Positions 24,763 through 33,265 of a stretch of 64,000 nucleotides of DNA are shown here, piece after piece; position 1 is the stretch's first letter, and each line of letters starts with the position of its first letter. The translations under genes and the position numbers were made by a program. The notes below the pieces were generated by a model that was given only the letters and a program-made list of their open reading frames with translations, had not been told where the DNA came from and made no database searches. The stretch is from assembly GCA_017433765.1 (NCBI GenBank), contig JAFRGO010000005.1, positions 40,622 to 104,621 on the forward strand, in the 5' to 3' direction. This stretch comes from Candidatus Saccharimonadota bacterium. Its GTDB lineage: Bacteria > Patescibacteriota > Saccharimonadia > Saccharimonadales > Saccharimonadaceae.

Positions 24763-26646
24763 TTATTCCAAGATGGCCTTCAGGCGACGGACGCCGGCGG
24801 AGGAGGATTCTTCTTTGACGATTTTGAAATGGCCGAGGACGCCGGTGTGCTCGACGTGGGGGCCGCCACAGACTTCGCGAGAAACAGGAGAGTCTGCGGA
24901 GCCGATGGTATAGACTTTGAGCAGGTCAGGGTATTTTTCCCAGAATTGGCCGTGGGCCTTGAGCGTGTCGCGGGCGTAAGCTTTGTCGTATTCGCCACAG
25001 GTGACGGGCAGGTCGGCGGAAATCCAGTCGTTGACTTGGGCTTCGACGGCCGAGATTTCTGCGGGGGTCATTTTGTGGTCGAGATTGAAATCGAATCTAA
25101 CGCGCTCGGAGGTAATATTGCTACCTTTTTGGGCGATGTTTGGGTCGATGTGTTTTTGGAGAGCGGCAAGGAGGAGATGGCAGGCGGTGTGATATTTAAC
25201 AGTTTGTTCGCCGTGGTCTTTGAGGCCGCCCTTGAACATGCCCTTCGATGCGGTTTGGCTACGCTCGCGTTGCTCGCGCAGAACTTCGTCGAATTCCTTT
25301 TGCCAGTTTTCGGACAATTTAATTCCCTCTTTGTAGGCCTCTTCGACGGAAATTTCCTTCGGGAAGCCGTAGGTGTCTTGGAGCATAAATATATCGAACC
25401 CAGTAAGACTGCCAGTATTGTGCCGCGCCATCTTATGTAGTTCTTTCAAGCCTTTGTTCAGGGTTTGACGGAAGGCACGTTCTTCTTTTTCGAGGATTTC
25501 GAGGGCGTGGTCGCGGTTGGTCAAAATTGAGTCGGGGAGGGATTGATATTCGGTGGCGATGGGGGCGATAGTTTCGCGGAGGAAATCTTGGGCGATGCCG
25601 AGGTCGAGCGCCTTGAGAATGGCGCGGCGGATGAGACGGCGGAGAGCGTAACCTTGAGCCTTGTTCGACGGGACGAGGCCTTGGGCGGAAAGAAGGTAGG
25701 CGCCGCGGAGATGATCGGCGATGATGCGCATTTCGTCGGTGTTGTTGTCGTAGGATTTGCCGGAAAGGGTTTCGAGTTTTTCGATAATCGGGCGCATCAA
25801 GGAAATTTTGAAGACATCAAAAGAGCCCATAGAGGCGGCACAGAGGCGTTCGAGCCCACCGCCGAAGTCAACGTTTTTGTGTTTGAGTTCGGAGAAAGTG
25901 CCGTCTTCGTTGCGACGATATTGCATGAAGACTTGGTTGCCGATTTCCATGAAACGGGCGCCATCGGAGGCGGGGTGGGACTGGCCGTATTTTTCGATGT
26001 CTTGTTTATCTTCGCCGAAATCGTAGAAAACTTCGGAATCGGGGCCGCAGGGGTCGCCGATGGGTGTGGTTTCGATGCCGCCGCCACGAGACCACCAGTT
26101 TTCTTTGTCGTTGTAGAAGAAAATGCGCTCGCCTGGCTTGATACCACGTTTGTCGCCGTTTTTGGCGGTGTCGATTTCGACAATTTTGGCGTCGATGCCA
26201 GCTTTTTTGAAAACATCTTGCCAAATTTGCGCTGCTTCGTCGTCACGCGGGATGCCGTATTTCTCGTTGCCGATGAAGCAAGTGACGTAGATTTTCTCGG
26301 GGTCGAGACCGATAACTTGGGTCAAAAATTCAAAGTAGTTTTCGATTTGTTCGCGTTTGAAATAATCGCCGAGCGACCAGTTGCCGAGCATCTCGAAAAC
26401 AGTCGTGTGGCGCGGGTCGCCGACATCTTCGATGTCTTGGAGGCGGAGACAAGGTTGGGAGTCGGTCAGACGAACGCCGTCGGGATGCTTCTCGCCAAGA
26501 AGATAACGAAGCAAGGGTTGCATGCCGGAGCCAGTAAAGAGTGTGGTCGGGTCGTTTTCGAGAACGAGCGGCGCGGGAGCGATAACCCGGTGGCCCTTTT
26601 TAACTTGGAAATCTAAAAATTTTTGGCGAATTTCGTTGGCGTTCAT
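24763..26646 (-). CDS. alaS: Alanyl-tRNA synthetase, shortened form
   Basis: 627 aa against about 870 in most bacteria. It charges tRNA(Ala). The class II catalytic and tRNA-recognition domains (about 1-440) are complete (LFTGSGMQPLLRYLLG, TVFEMLGNWSLGDYFK, GGGLERL). The editing domain with zinc-site motifs HTACH and CGGPHVEHT follows almost directly after a short linker, so the beta-barrel segment usually found there is missing. The protein ends right after SSSAGVRRLKAI, so the C-Ala domain is absent. Editing of Ser/Gly-tRNA(Ala) should still be possible. The start is 8 nt behind TATAAT (26655-26660). Confidence 0.95.
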   Translation of the reverse strand: MNANEIRQKFLDFQVKKGHRVIAPAPLVLENDPTTLFTGSGMQPLLRYLLGEKHPDGVRLTDSQPCLRLQDIEDVGDPRHTTVFEMLGNWSLGDYFKREQIENYFEFLTQVIGLDPEKIYVTCFIGNEKYGIPRDDEAAQIWQDVFKKAGIDAKIVEIDTAKNGDKRGIKPGERIFFYNDKENWWSRGGGIETTPIGDPCGPDSEVFYDFGEDKQDIEKYGQSHPASDGARFMEIGNQVFMQYRRNEDGTFSELKHKNVDFGGGLERLCAASMGSFDVFKISLMRPIIEKLETLSGKSYDNNTDEMRIIADHLRGAYLLSAQGLVPSNKAQGYALRRLIRRAILKALDLGIAQDFLRETIAPIATEYQSLPDSILTNRDHALEILEKEERAFRQTLNKGLKELHKMARHNTGSLTGFDIFMLQDTYGFPKEISVEEAYKEGIKLSENWQKEFDEVLREQRERSQTASKGMFKGGLKDHGEQTVKYHTACHLLLAALQKHIDPNIAQKGSNITSERVRFDFNLDHKMTPAEISAVEAQVNDWISADLPVTCGEYDKAYARDTLKAHGQFWEKYPDLLKVYTIGSADSPVSREVCGGPHVEHTGVLGHFKIVKEESSSAGVRRLKAILE

Positions 26647-26698
26647 AATGAATTATTATAGCATAAGGTGGGCAATTAGGCTAACTATAGCTTGATAC

Positions 26699-27763
26699 TT
26701 ATTCGATGATGCCGCCGCCGAGGCAGAGGTCGTCGGCGTAGAGAACGGCGGATTGGCCGGAGGCGGGGCGTTTGACTTCGGAGTCGAAAAGAAGGGAGCC
26801 AGAAGAAGTATCGTTGGAATTGAAACAAAAGTGTGCGGAAAGAAACGGAGCGCGATGTCGAAGTCGCACGAGAATTTTGCCGTCGGTCGGGAGGTCGGAC
26901 TGGTCGCGGAAGAAAAGGTCGTGGAGTGTGAGTTCGCGAGTCCAGAGGTTCTTTTCGTTCAGGTTCTTGGAAACATAGACGATATTTTTGTCCAAGTCCT
27001 TTTTGACGACATAGTAGGGCAGGCCGCCGCCGACGGAGAGACCGTGGCGTTGGCCGAGAGTGTAGAAAATGGCGCCGTCGTGGAGGCCGAGAACTTGGTC
27101 GCTTTCAAGTTCGCGAATTTCGCCTGGACGGACGGCGTCGGGAAGAAATTCGCGGAGAAAATCCTTCATACCGACGTCGCCAACGAAGCAAACGCCCATG
27201 GACTCCTTTTTGTAGGCATTGGCGAGGCCGTGTTTGGCGGCAAAGGCCTTGACTTCGTGTTTTTCTAGGTCGGCGAGAGGAAAAATAGTGTGAGCGACGG
27301 CGTCTTGGGAAATCCGGTAGAGGAAGTAGGTCTGGTCTTTGTTGGCGTCGCGAGCTAACTTCAACTTGCCATCTTCGCTTTTGGCGTAGTGGCCGGTGGC
27401 GATATAGTCGGCGCCACGCTCGCGGGCGATGTCGTAAAACAGCTTGAATTTGATTTCTTGGTTACACATGATGTCGGGATTGGGGGTGCGGCCGGCGCGA
27501 AATTCGGCGAGCATATAGTCAACAACTTTGGATTTATAATCCTGTTCAAAATCCCAGACCTCGAAATCGAGATTGAATTTCGTGGCGACGCGCTTGGCGT
27601 CGGCGAGGTCTTCCGCCCAGGGGCATTTCATGCCTGGGAGGTCGCGCGACCAGTTTTTCATATAGACGCCGACGACTCGATAGCCTTGTTGCTGTAGCAA
27701 AACTGCCGAGGCGGAGGAATCGACACCGCCAGACATACCGAGAAAAACGGTTGGGCTAGGCAC
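26699..27763 (-). CDS. mnmA: tRNA-specific 2-thiouridylase
   Basis: 354 aa. It makes 2-thiouridine at the wobble position of Lys, Glu and Gln tRNAs (tRNA-Lys and tRNA-Glu genes are in this window). The PP-loop SGGVDSS (about 11-17), first catalytic Cys in NPDIMCNQEIKF and second in GVCFVGDVGMKDFL are intact, with a C-terminal beta-barrel. The start overlaps the end of the cysteine desulfurase gene by 8 nt. The two genes form a sulfur-relay operon in which the desulfurase supplies sulfur. Confidence 0.97.
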   Translation of the reverse strand: MPSPTVFLGMSGGVDSSASAVLLQQQGYRVVGVYMKNWSRDLPGMKCPWAEDLADAKRVATKFNLDFEVWDFEQDYKSKVVDYMLAEFRAGRTPNPDIMCNQEIKFKLFYDIARERGADYIATGHYAKSEDGKLKLARDANKDQTYFLYRISQDAVAHTIFPLADLEKHEVKAFAAKHGLANAYKKESMGVCFVGDVGMKDFLREFLPDAVRPGEIRELESDQVLGLHDGAIFYTLGQRHGLSVGGGLPYYVVKKDLDKNIVYVSKNLNEKNLWTRELTLHDLFFRDQSDLPTDGKILVRLRHRAPFLSAHFCFNSNDTSSGSLLFDSEVKRPASGQSAVLYADDLCLGGGIIE

Positions 27764-28907
27764 GATTTCTTACCCTCTCATACTCGGCATCGACAACTTC
27801 GCGAATTATCTTGCCGGCGGTGCGGACATTTTCTTCGTCATTCAAAACCCCGAGCGAAAGGCGCAAAGAACCGGCGATTTCGACAGGAGAAAGGCCGATG
27901 GCTTGCAAAACATGCGAAGGCTCGCCCTTGGAGGCGGCACAGGCGGCGCCAGTCGAGACATAGACCGCGCGGTCTTCGAGTTTGTAGATGAGGCGTTCGG
28001 CATCGAGACCTGGGAAGGAGACGGGGAGAAAATTGGCAAGCTGGTGTTTTTCGTCGCCGAGAAAGACGGGCGGAAGCTGGGCGAGAACGAGCTCGGAACG
28101 CAAAATAGAACGAAGTTTGTGGTATTTTTTACAATTGGCGACGCTGTTTTCTATTTTTGCGACGGCAGTAGCAAAGCCGACGACGCCGGCGACATTCTCG
28201 GTGCCAGCGCGCAGACCGCGCTCTTGGCCGCCGCCGAGGACGAGAGGCCGGAGACGCACGTCGTGGGAGACGTAGAGGGCGCCGACACCCTTGGGGCCAG
28301 AAATCTTGGCGGCATTGAGGGTCAGAAGATCGACACCGAGACGGGCGACATTAACGTCGAGTAGGGCGAGACCTTGCGAAGCGTCGGAATGAAGAAAAAG
28401 CGGAGTAGTGATTCCCCGCTCGAGACGGGAGAGTTTGGTTTTTTTAATCAGCTCGGCGATTTTTGACAAAGGCTGGATGGTGCCGAGTTCATTGTTGGCA
28501 AGAGAAACGGAAATCAGTTCGACGTCGTCGGTGAGTTTCGCGGCTAAATCTTCTAGGTCGATAAGTCCAGACTCGTTAACCTTGATAGTCTCGAAAGGGT
28601 AACGCCTAGCATTCTCGAGGACGGAGGAATGTTCGGTCGAGAGAACGAGAACTTTGCCAGTCTCGGAAAGAGCAGTAAAAGCGAGAGCATTGGCCTCGGT
28701 GGCGCCGGAAGTGATAATAAGATCGTTGGACTTGGCGCCGATGAAGTGAGCAATCACGCCCTTGGCGCGCTCGAAATCATCATGGACCTTCTTCGCCGGA
28801 AGATAGGCGGCGGAAGGATTGAAAAAATCGTCCGTAAAATACAGAAGCATGGCGGAAAGCACCTTGGCGGAAACAGGCGTAGCAGCGGCATGGTCGAGAT
28901 AAATCAT
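27756..28907 (-). CDS. Cysteine desulfurase (NifS/IscS family)
   Basis: 383 aa, PLP-dependent. It takes sulfur from cysteine, probably for tRNA thiolation because mnmA follows with an 8-nt overlap. Seen: MIYLDHAAATPVS, TSGATEANALAF, the PLP-binding HSDASQG and the Lys in AAKISGPKGVGALY. The catalytic-Cys loop reads VSTGAACAASKGEPSHV. No iscU or suf genes are nearby. The ATG is 7 nt after TATAAT (28915-28920), probably leaderless. It is divergent from lemA. Confidence 0.95.
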   Translation of the reverse strand: MIYLDHAAATPVSAKVLSAMLLYFTDDFFNPSAAYLPAKKVHDDFERAKGVIAHFIGAKSNDLIITSGATEANALAFTALSETGKVLVLSTEHSSVLENARRYPFETIKVNESGLIDLEDLAAKLTDDVELISVSLANNELGTIQPLSKIAELIKKTKLSRLERGITTPLFLHSDASQGLALLDVNVARLGVDLLTLNAAKISGPKGVGALYVSHDVRLRPLVLGGGQERGLRAGTENVAGVVGFATAVAKIENSVANCKKYHKLRSILRSELVLAQLPPVFLGDEKHQLANFLPVSFPGLDAERLIYKLEDRAVYVSTGAACAASKGEPSHVLQAIGLSPVEIAGSLRLSLGVLNDEENVRTAGKIIREVVDAEYERVRNRA

Positions 28908-28982
28908 AAGACTTATTATAGCATAAAACGCAAAAATATGTTATAGCTAGATTTTTGGCATATATATTATATAGTAACTATG

Positions 28983-29003
28983 CTATAATTAAACAAAAGG
29001 AGA
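28983..29003 (+). promoter_or_regulatory. lemA1 core promoter and Shine-Dalgarno
   Basis: TGC-TATAAT followed by TAAACAAAAGGAGAA. The stretch from TATAAT through GGAGAA is identical to that of lemA2 at 54130-54151 on the other strand. Confidence 0.65.
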
Positions 29004-29010
29004 AAAAGAG

Positions 29011-29562
29011 ATGTGGATATTATATATATTAATCGGTATAGTGGCGATAATCTTGCTGTATTTCGCGCTGACTTATAACAAGTTCGTGCGGCTAGACAAT
29101 CGCGCAAGAGAAGCGTTCTCGACGATGGATATTTATTTGAAGAAACGTTGGGATTTAGTGCCGAATTTGGTCGAGACTGTGAAAGGCTATGCTAAACACG
29201 AAAAAGACACACTCGCGGAAGTGATAAATTTGCGGAACAAAAGCTATGACAAACTTTCGGTCGAGGATAAATTGGAGGCGAATGCGGAGATAACGAAAAA
29301 TATCAGCCAGATTATGGCGATCGCGGAAAGTTATCCGGAGCTGAAAGCGAGCGAAAACTTCCAAAAGTTGGCCGAACAACTGGCGAAATTGGAGGACGAA
29401 ATTGCGAATTCGCGAAAATATTATAACGGGACGGTCAGAATGTTTAACAACGCACTGAAGATGTTCCCGAGCAATATTGTGGGCAAAATGCTGAAATATG
29501 CCGAGAAGCCGATGTTTGAGGCGAGCGAGGAGGACAGAAAAAGTGTCAAAGTTGAACTTTAG
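29011..29562 (+). CDS. lemA: LemA family membrane protein (copy 1)
   Basis: 183 aa. A single N-terminal transmembrane helix (about 2-20) with almost no outside part is followed by the long antiparallel helical LemA domain: RWDLVPNLVETVKGYAKHEK, YPELKASENFQKLAEQL, YYNGTVRMFNNALKMFPSNI. LemA proteins often sit next to DUF2207 or HtpX genes, and here copy 1 pairs with DUF2207 and copy 2 (53555-54121) with htpX. The molecular role is unknown and thought to concern envelope integrity. A proper Shine-Dalgarno AAGGAG leads the gene. The 3' end overlaps the next gene by about 20 nt. Confidence 0.95.
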   Translation: MWILYILIGIVAIILLYFALTYNKFVRLDNRAREAFSTMDIYLKKRWDLVPNLVETVKGYAKHEKDTLAEVINLRNKSYDKLSVEDKLEANAEITKNISQIMAIAESYPELKASENFQKLAEQLAKLEDEIANSRKYYNGTVRMFNNALKMFPSNIVGKMLKYAEKPMFEASEEDRKSVKVEL

Positions 29563-31318
29563 AAAGATATTTTTCGCACTGGCGGCGAGTTTCGTCGCGC
29601 TGGGAGTTGGCTTGGCGACGAGCCTTCCCGCGAGCGCCACGAACGGCTATGAGATTACGAAATACGATATTGAGGTCGTGGTAAACGAGAACAATACTTA
29701 CGACATCACGGAGAAAATCACGGTAAATTACGACACGTCAAAGCACGGGATTTATCGAAAAATCCCGCTGGAAAATGCAGTAGTAAGAGTCACGGACGAC
29801 GCCGTGATTGCGCGGGCGACAAACCGCGCGAAGGTCACGAACGTAAGCGTAGATGATAATTATACGACCGGTATCGACGGGACGGATTATGTGATAAAAA
29901 TCGGCTCGGCGGATAAATATGTGACGGGCGAACAGAGCTACACGATAAAATATAATTATAATATCGGCGAAGACACGCTCCAGGGCGCGGATGAGCTATA
30001 TTTGAATTTGATTGGAAATGAATGGGACACGACGATTAGTGGGATGAGCTTCTCGGTAAAAATGCCGAAAGAGTTCGACGCGGGAAAAGTGGGGTTTTCA
30101 GTCGGGAGTAGGGGGACGAGCGGATATAACGAAGAACTGCTACGCTACGAAGTGAGTGGGCAGATAATCAAGGGCGAATATCTCGGAACTTTGCCGGTGG
30201 GCTGGGCGGTGACGGTGAGGTGCGAGCTGCCGGAGGGATATTTTGTCGGGGCGGGACTAGAAAGTCCGTTGGCGATAGTGGTCGCGGCGGTGGCACTGAT
30301 GGGATTGGTCGTGGCGTTTTTGCTCTGGAATAAATACGGGAAAGACGACGAGGTGGTCGAGACGGTGGAGTTTTATCCGCCGGAAGGCAAAAATAGCCTC
30401 GAAGTGGGGCAGCTATATCGCGGACACGCGGGGAGCAAGGACGTAGTGTCGCTACTAATATATCTTGCGAACAAGGGTTATCTAAAAATCTACGAGGAGA
30501 AAAAGAAAAACGGGAAGACGAAAAGTTTCTCGATTACAAAAGTCAAAGATTATGACGGGAATAATGACCAAGAAAGAATGTTCCTAGCAGGGCTATTTAG
30601 CCTCGGAGAAGTAAACGAGCAAGGCGAGAAAGTCGTAAAGTCGGAAGATTTGACAAATAGTTTCTATACGACGGTCAATTCGATTCTCGCGAGCATCGAG
30701 AAAAAGGAAAAGAAGAAAATCTTCGAGAAAAATCACGGCTGGAAGACGCTGATTGTAATAGCGGTGTCGATATTGGTGCTATTCTTGGTCCCGAAGCTCG
30801 AATATGGCGGGGAGGAGTTGGCGCTGGCGACGGCGATGAGGTTTGATAAATATTATCTCTACGCAGGAATCGCGGCGATAGTGTGCATTATTGGGCAGTT
30901 CGTTTTGCTGGCGTTGATGTCAAAGCGAACGAAATACGGGACGGAAATGCTAGGAAAGGTGCGCGGGCTGAAAACTTTTCTCGAGACGGCAGAAAAAGCG
31001 AAGCTCGAGGCGCTAGTCGAGGAAAATCCGAGCTATTTCTATGATATTTTGCCCTATACTTATGTGTTGGGCGTGTCGGATAAGTGGATAAAGAAATTCG
31101 AGGCGATTGCGATTGGGAAGCCGGACTGGTACGAAAGTAATAATGCGATGTTTGATTATATGGTGATGTCGAGCTTTATGAATCGGACAATGAATAGCGT
31201 GTCGTCGTCGATGACGTCAAGCCCGTCGAGCAGTAGCAGTGGGGGCGGCGGTGGGGGCTTCTCGGGTGGAGGATTCTCCGGCGGAGGTTCTGGCGGGGGC
31301 GGAGGCGGAAGCTGGTAA
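29543..31318 (+). CDS. DUF2207 membrane protein
   Basis: 591 aa, GTG start chosen because GAGGAGG lies about 8 nt upstream and a proper signal peptide follows (FRKIFFALAASFVALGVGLA). An ATG at 29498 gives an Arg-rich extension lying wholly inside lemA and is rejected. The N-terminal extracytoplasmic beta domain (about 30-250) is typical of DUF2207 (YDIEVVVNENNTYDITEKITVNY, GIYRKIPL). A first membrane helix (about 255-275), a cytoplasmic winged-helix-like part, two more helices (about 405-475), and a Ser/Gly-rich tail (GGGGGSW) follow. Co-translated with lemA by overlap. Function unknown, probably envelope-related. Confidence 0.9.
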   Translation: MSKLNFRKIFFALAASFVALGVGLATSLPASATNGYEITKYDIEVVVNENNTYDITEKITVNYDTSKHGIYRKIPLENAVVRVTDDAVIARATNRAKVTNVSVDDNYTTGIDGTDYVIKIGSADKYVTGEQSYTIKYNYNIGEDTLQGADELYLNLIGNEWDTTISGMSFSVKMPKEFDAGKVGFSVGSRGTSGYNEELLRYEVSGQIIKGEYLGTLPVGWAVTVRCELPEGYFVGAGLESPLAIVVAAVALMGLVVAFLLWNKYGKDDEVVETVEFYPPEGKNSLEVGQLYRGHAGSKDVVSLLIYLANKGYLKIYEEKKKNGKTKSFSITKVKDYDGNNDQERMFLAGLFSLGEVNEQGEKVVKSEDLTNSFYTTVNSILASIEKKEKKKIFEKNHGWKTLIVIAVSILVLFLVPKLEYGGEELALATAMRFDKYYLYAGIAAIVCIIGQFVLLALMSKRTKYGTEMLGKVRGLKTFLETAEKAKLEALVEENPSYFYDILPYTYVLGVSDKWIKKFEAIAIGKPDWYESNNAMFDYMVMSSFMNRTMNSVSSSMTSSPSSSSSGGGGGGFSGGGFSGGGSGGGGGGSW

Positions 31319-31320
31319 AG

Positions 31321-31351
31321 AAAATCCCCGAGCGTCGGCTCGGGGATTTTT
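31321..31351. terminator. Strong hairpin terminator after DUF2207 gene
   Basis: ATCCCCGAGC / GCTCGGGGAT, a 10-bp stem with a 4-nt loop followed by TTTTT on the plus strand and TTTTC on the minus strand. It can end both converging transcripts. Confidence 0.85.
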
Positions 31352-31416
31352 GTGATTATATGCTCGGCGAGTTTTGTCGGCAAAAAGTCGGTTCTAGACG
31401 AGAGTTGATTGTTTGA

Positions 31417-31818
31417 TTATTCGTTGTTTTTGGCGACGAAGGTGCTCTCCTTTTGGTCGGAGAGGCTAGTAATGGTGAAGGATTTTTCTTCGCGATTGAG
31501 CGCGAAAGTAAATTCGTCCTCGAGAGTCGTGAGCCAAGAAGTTTGAATCCCGAGAGTGTCGTCTTCTAGGTACCAGGTACAGTCGAAAACTTCGACGCGG
31601 TTGGTGGTGACGGTGCAGGTCGCGTCGCGATCAAAAGTCCAAATCACGGAATCGGCATCGGACTTCACCCAGGAATCAAAGGAAGTGAGGAACTCGGCGT
31701 CGGAGAACTTGCGGGTCGGGTCGGCCTCGTCGAGGAACTTCGCCAAGAAAAAGGCGCCGGCGGTAGCGCCAGCAAAAAGGAAAATATAGAGAAAAATAAG
31801 CAAAAGTTTTTTCTTCAT
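31417..31818 (-). CDS. Small membrane-anchored extracytoplasmic protein, unknown
   Basis: 133 aa. The N-terminal hydrophobic helix (about 4-27) is followed by a soluble, beta-looking domain with two Cys (CTVTTNRVEVFDC) that could form a disulfide. No family recognised. The ATG lies exactly 6 nt after TAAAAT (31825-31830), whose box overlaps the stop of the upstream gene, so it probably has its own leaderless transcript even though the spacing looks operonic. Confidence 0.7.
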   Translation of the reverse strand: MKKKLLLIFLYIFLFAGATAGAFFLAKFLDEADPTRKFSDAEFLTSFDSWVKSDADSVIWTFDRDATCTVTTNRVEVFDCTWYLEDDTLGIQTSWLTTLEDEFTFALNREEKSFTITSLSDQKESTFVAKNNE

Positions 31819-31827
31819 AAACTTATT

Positions 31828-32313
31828 TTACTCGTAAAGATTGGTTTTTACAAGCTTCAAATAGGCACGGAGGGCGTGGCGAAAGTTCTCGAGCTCGGCG
31901 CCGGTGATTTTGGTGTAGCCGCGGCCGAGAGGTTTCTTGTACACGCCATCTTCGCGGACTTCGTAGCGAATCGTGATTTCTTTGTATTCGCCGTTTTCGG
32001 TCCAGTTTTCGTGCCAAATCCAGAGATTTTGTTTGTCGCGGAAAAATTCGCGCTGGTGGCCGGCAGGAATGGGGCCGAAGAGAGTGCGGCCAAGGGCAGA
32101 TTCGGCGTTGATATATTCGTCGTCGTTGTAGCTAATAAGCGTGCGGCCAGAATTGGCCTCGACTTTGGATTTCAATTTGTTGAGCGGGGTGAAGAGAATG
32201 GAGTTTTCGGGGTCAAAATTATCGTAGCGATCTTTCAACTTGTCAAGCGGAGAGAAAAAGACCTTGTCGAAAGACCCGCGAATATCGGCTAGCGATTGGC
32301 TCTGCGACGGCAT
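31828..32313 (-). CDS. Conserved-looking hypothetical protein, cytoplasmic
   Basis: 161 aa without signal or membrane segment. The first half contains a twofold repeat: DKVFFSPLDKLKDRYDNF and ENSILFTPLNKLKSKVEAN both carry F-x-PL-x-KLK. The second half is rich in aromatic and charged residues (WIWHENWTENGEYKEITIRYEV) and may be a small beta-barrel. It overlaps the preceding 63-aa gene by 25 nt and belongs to the tatD transcript. Function unknown. Confidence 0.65.
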   Translation of the reverse strand: MPSQSQSLADIRGSFDKVFFSPLDKLKDRYDNFDPENSILFTPLNKLKSKVEANSGRTLISYNDDEYINAESALGRTLFGPIPAGHQREFFRDKQNLWIWHENWTENGEYKEITIRYEVREDGVYKKPLGRGYTKITGAELENFRHALRAYLKLVKTNLYE

Positions 32314-32480
32314 TTTTCGATCTCCTCAGAAATAGCATTCAGTTCTTCAAAAACAAGCAAATCTGGGTCTTTCACGGGGGCTACGAAGGCGGCCGGAGAT
32401 GGAGTCGGCTCGACAAAAAGCGGTGCGGGAGCGGGCTGTTCCCTATTGGGGATCTGGAAGACGGAAGAGCTGTTTGCCAT
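32289..32480 (-). CDS. Small hypothetical protein between tatD and next gene
   Basis: 63 aa. A Pro/Ala-rich N-terminal half (EQPAPAPLFVEPTPSPAA) and a C-terminal helix (DLLVFEELNAISEEIEKCRRR). It starts inside the end of tatD (38-nt overlap) and ends inside the next gene, so coupling is likely. It may be a linker or coiled-coil adaptor for its neighbour. No family recognised; composition alone supports it weakly. Confidence 0.5.
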   Translation of the reverse strand: MANSSSVFQIPNREQPAPAPLFVEPTPSPAAFVAPVKDPDLLVFEELNAISEEIEKCRRRANR

Positions 32481-33201
32481 TGTTCGTAGTTTTCTCCATA
32501 ACTTCCTCTAGCGGGAGAGAAAGTTTCGCCGAGAGCCAGACGGCGATGTCTTTGATGTAAGCTGGCTCATTTATTTTACCACGATTTGGCACTGGTGTCA
32601 AGAAGGGGGCGTCAGTCTCGATGAGGATGCGGTCGAGCGGAGGGGTCGGGAGGGTCGAATAGGTCGCGAGACCGTTGACGCCGACATAAAAATCGGTAGT
32701 TTCGAGGACGCGACGGAGATTTTTCTTGTTGTCGGAGAAGGAATGGACGACGCCGCGAAGATGGGGGAAGTTGGCGACGACGGGAAAGAAATCATCGAAA
32801 GCTTCGCGAATGTGGAAGGAGCAGGGGAGGTCGAGCTGGGTCGCGAGGTCGAGCATTTGCTCGAAAAGTTGGATTTGTTGGGTACGGTCGAAGTGGTCGG
32901 AGTGGTAGTCGAGGCCGACTTCGCCGATGGCGACGAGAGTGTCGCTGCGCTGACTGGAGGGGAGAAGGTCGGGGCTTTGCACGAAATCGGCGGCGAATTC
33001 GGGATGGACGCCAAAAGTCCAGAAGACGTTGGCGTGGGTGGCAGAAAAATCGCGAGCGGTGAAGGAATCGGCGACGTTGGTGCCGATGCAGACAACTTGG
33101 CGGACATTGTTTTGGTGAGCATTTTCTAGCATGGTTTCCGCTTCGGGCGCGGAGAAAAATTCGCGGTCGTGGAGGTGACAATGAGAATCGATGAGATACA
33201 T
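32443..33201 (-). CDS. tatD: TatD family metal-dependent deoxyribonuclease
   Basis: 252 aa from MYLIDSHCHLHD, the canonical TatD N-terminus (HCHLH metal site). GEVGLDYH, FHIREA, VHSFS and the C-terminal LIETDAPFLTP complete the active site. TatD proteins are 3'-5' exonucleases in DNA repair or degradation. An in-frame reading to 33471 adds 90 unrelated residues and is rejected. The ATG lies 6 nt after TATAAT (33208-33213), so leaderless. The two following small genes overlap and are on the same transcript. Confidence 0.95.
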   Translation of the reverse strand: MYLIDSHCHLHDREFFSAPEAETMLENAHQNNVRQVVCIGTNVADSFTARDFSATHANVFWTFGVHPEFAADFVQSPDLLPSSQRSDTLVAIGEVGLDYHSDHFDRTQQIQLFEQMLDLATQLDLPCSFHIREAFDDFFPVVANFPHLRGVVHSFSDNKKNLRRVLETTDFYVGVNGLATYSTLPTPPLDRILIETDAPFLTPVPNRGKINEPAYIKDIAVWLSAKLSLPLEEVMEKTTNNGKQLFRLPDPQ

Positions 33202-33228
33202 GGGATTATTATATAATATTTGCAAGAA

Positions 33229-33253
33229 AAAAGCACATCCGGAGATGTGCTTT
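33229..33253 (-). terminator. Intrinsic terminator of the 33266-34087 gene
   Basis: AAAGCACATC / GATGTGCTTT hairpin with a 4-nt loop and a T6 run on the minus strand, just upstream of the tatD promoter. Confidence 0.85.
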
Positions 33254-33265
33254 GAGAAAAGGTAG

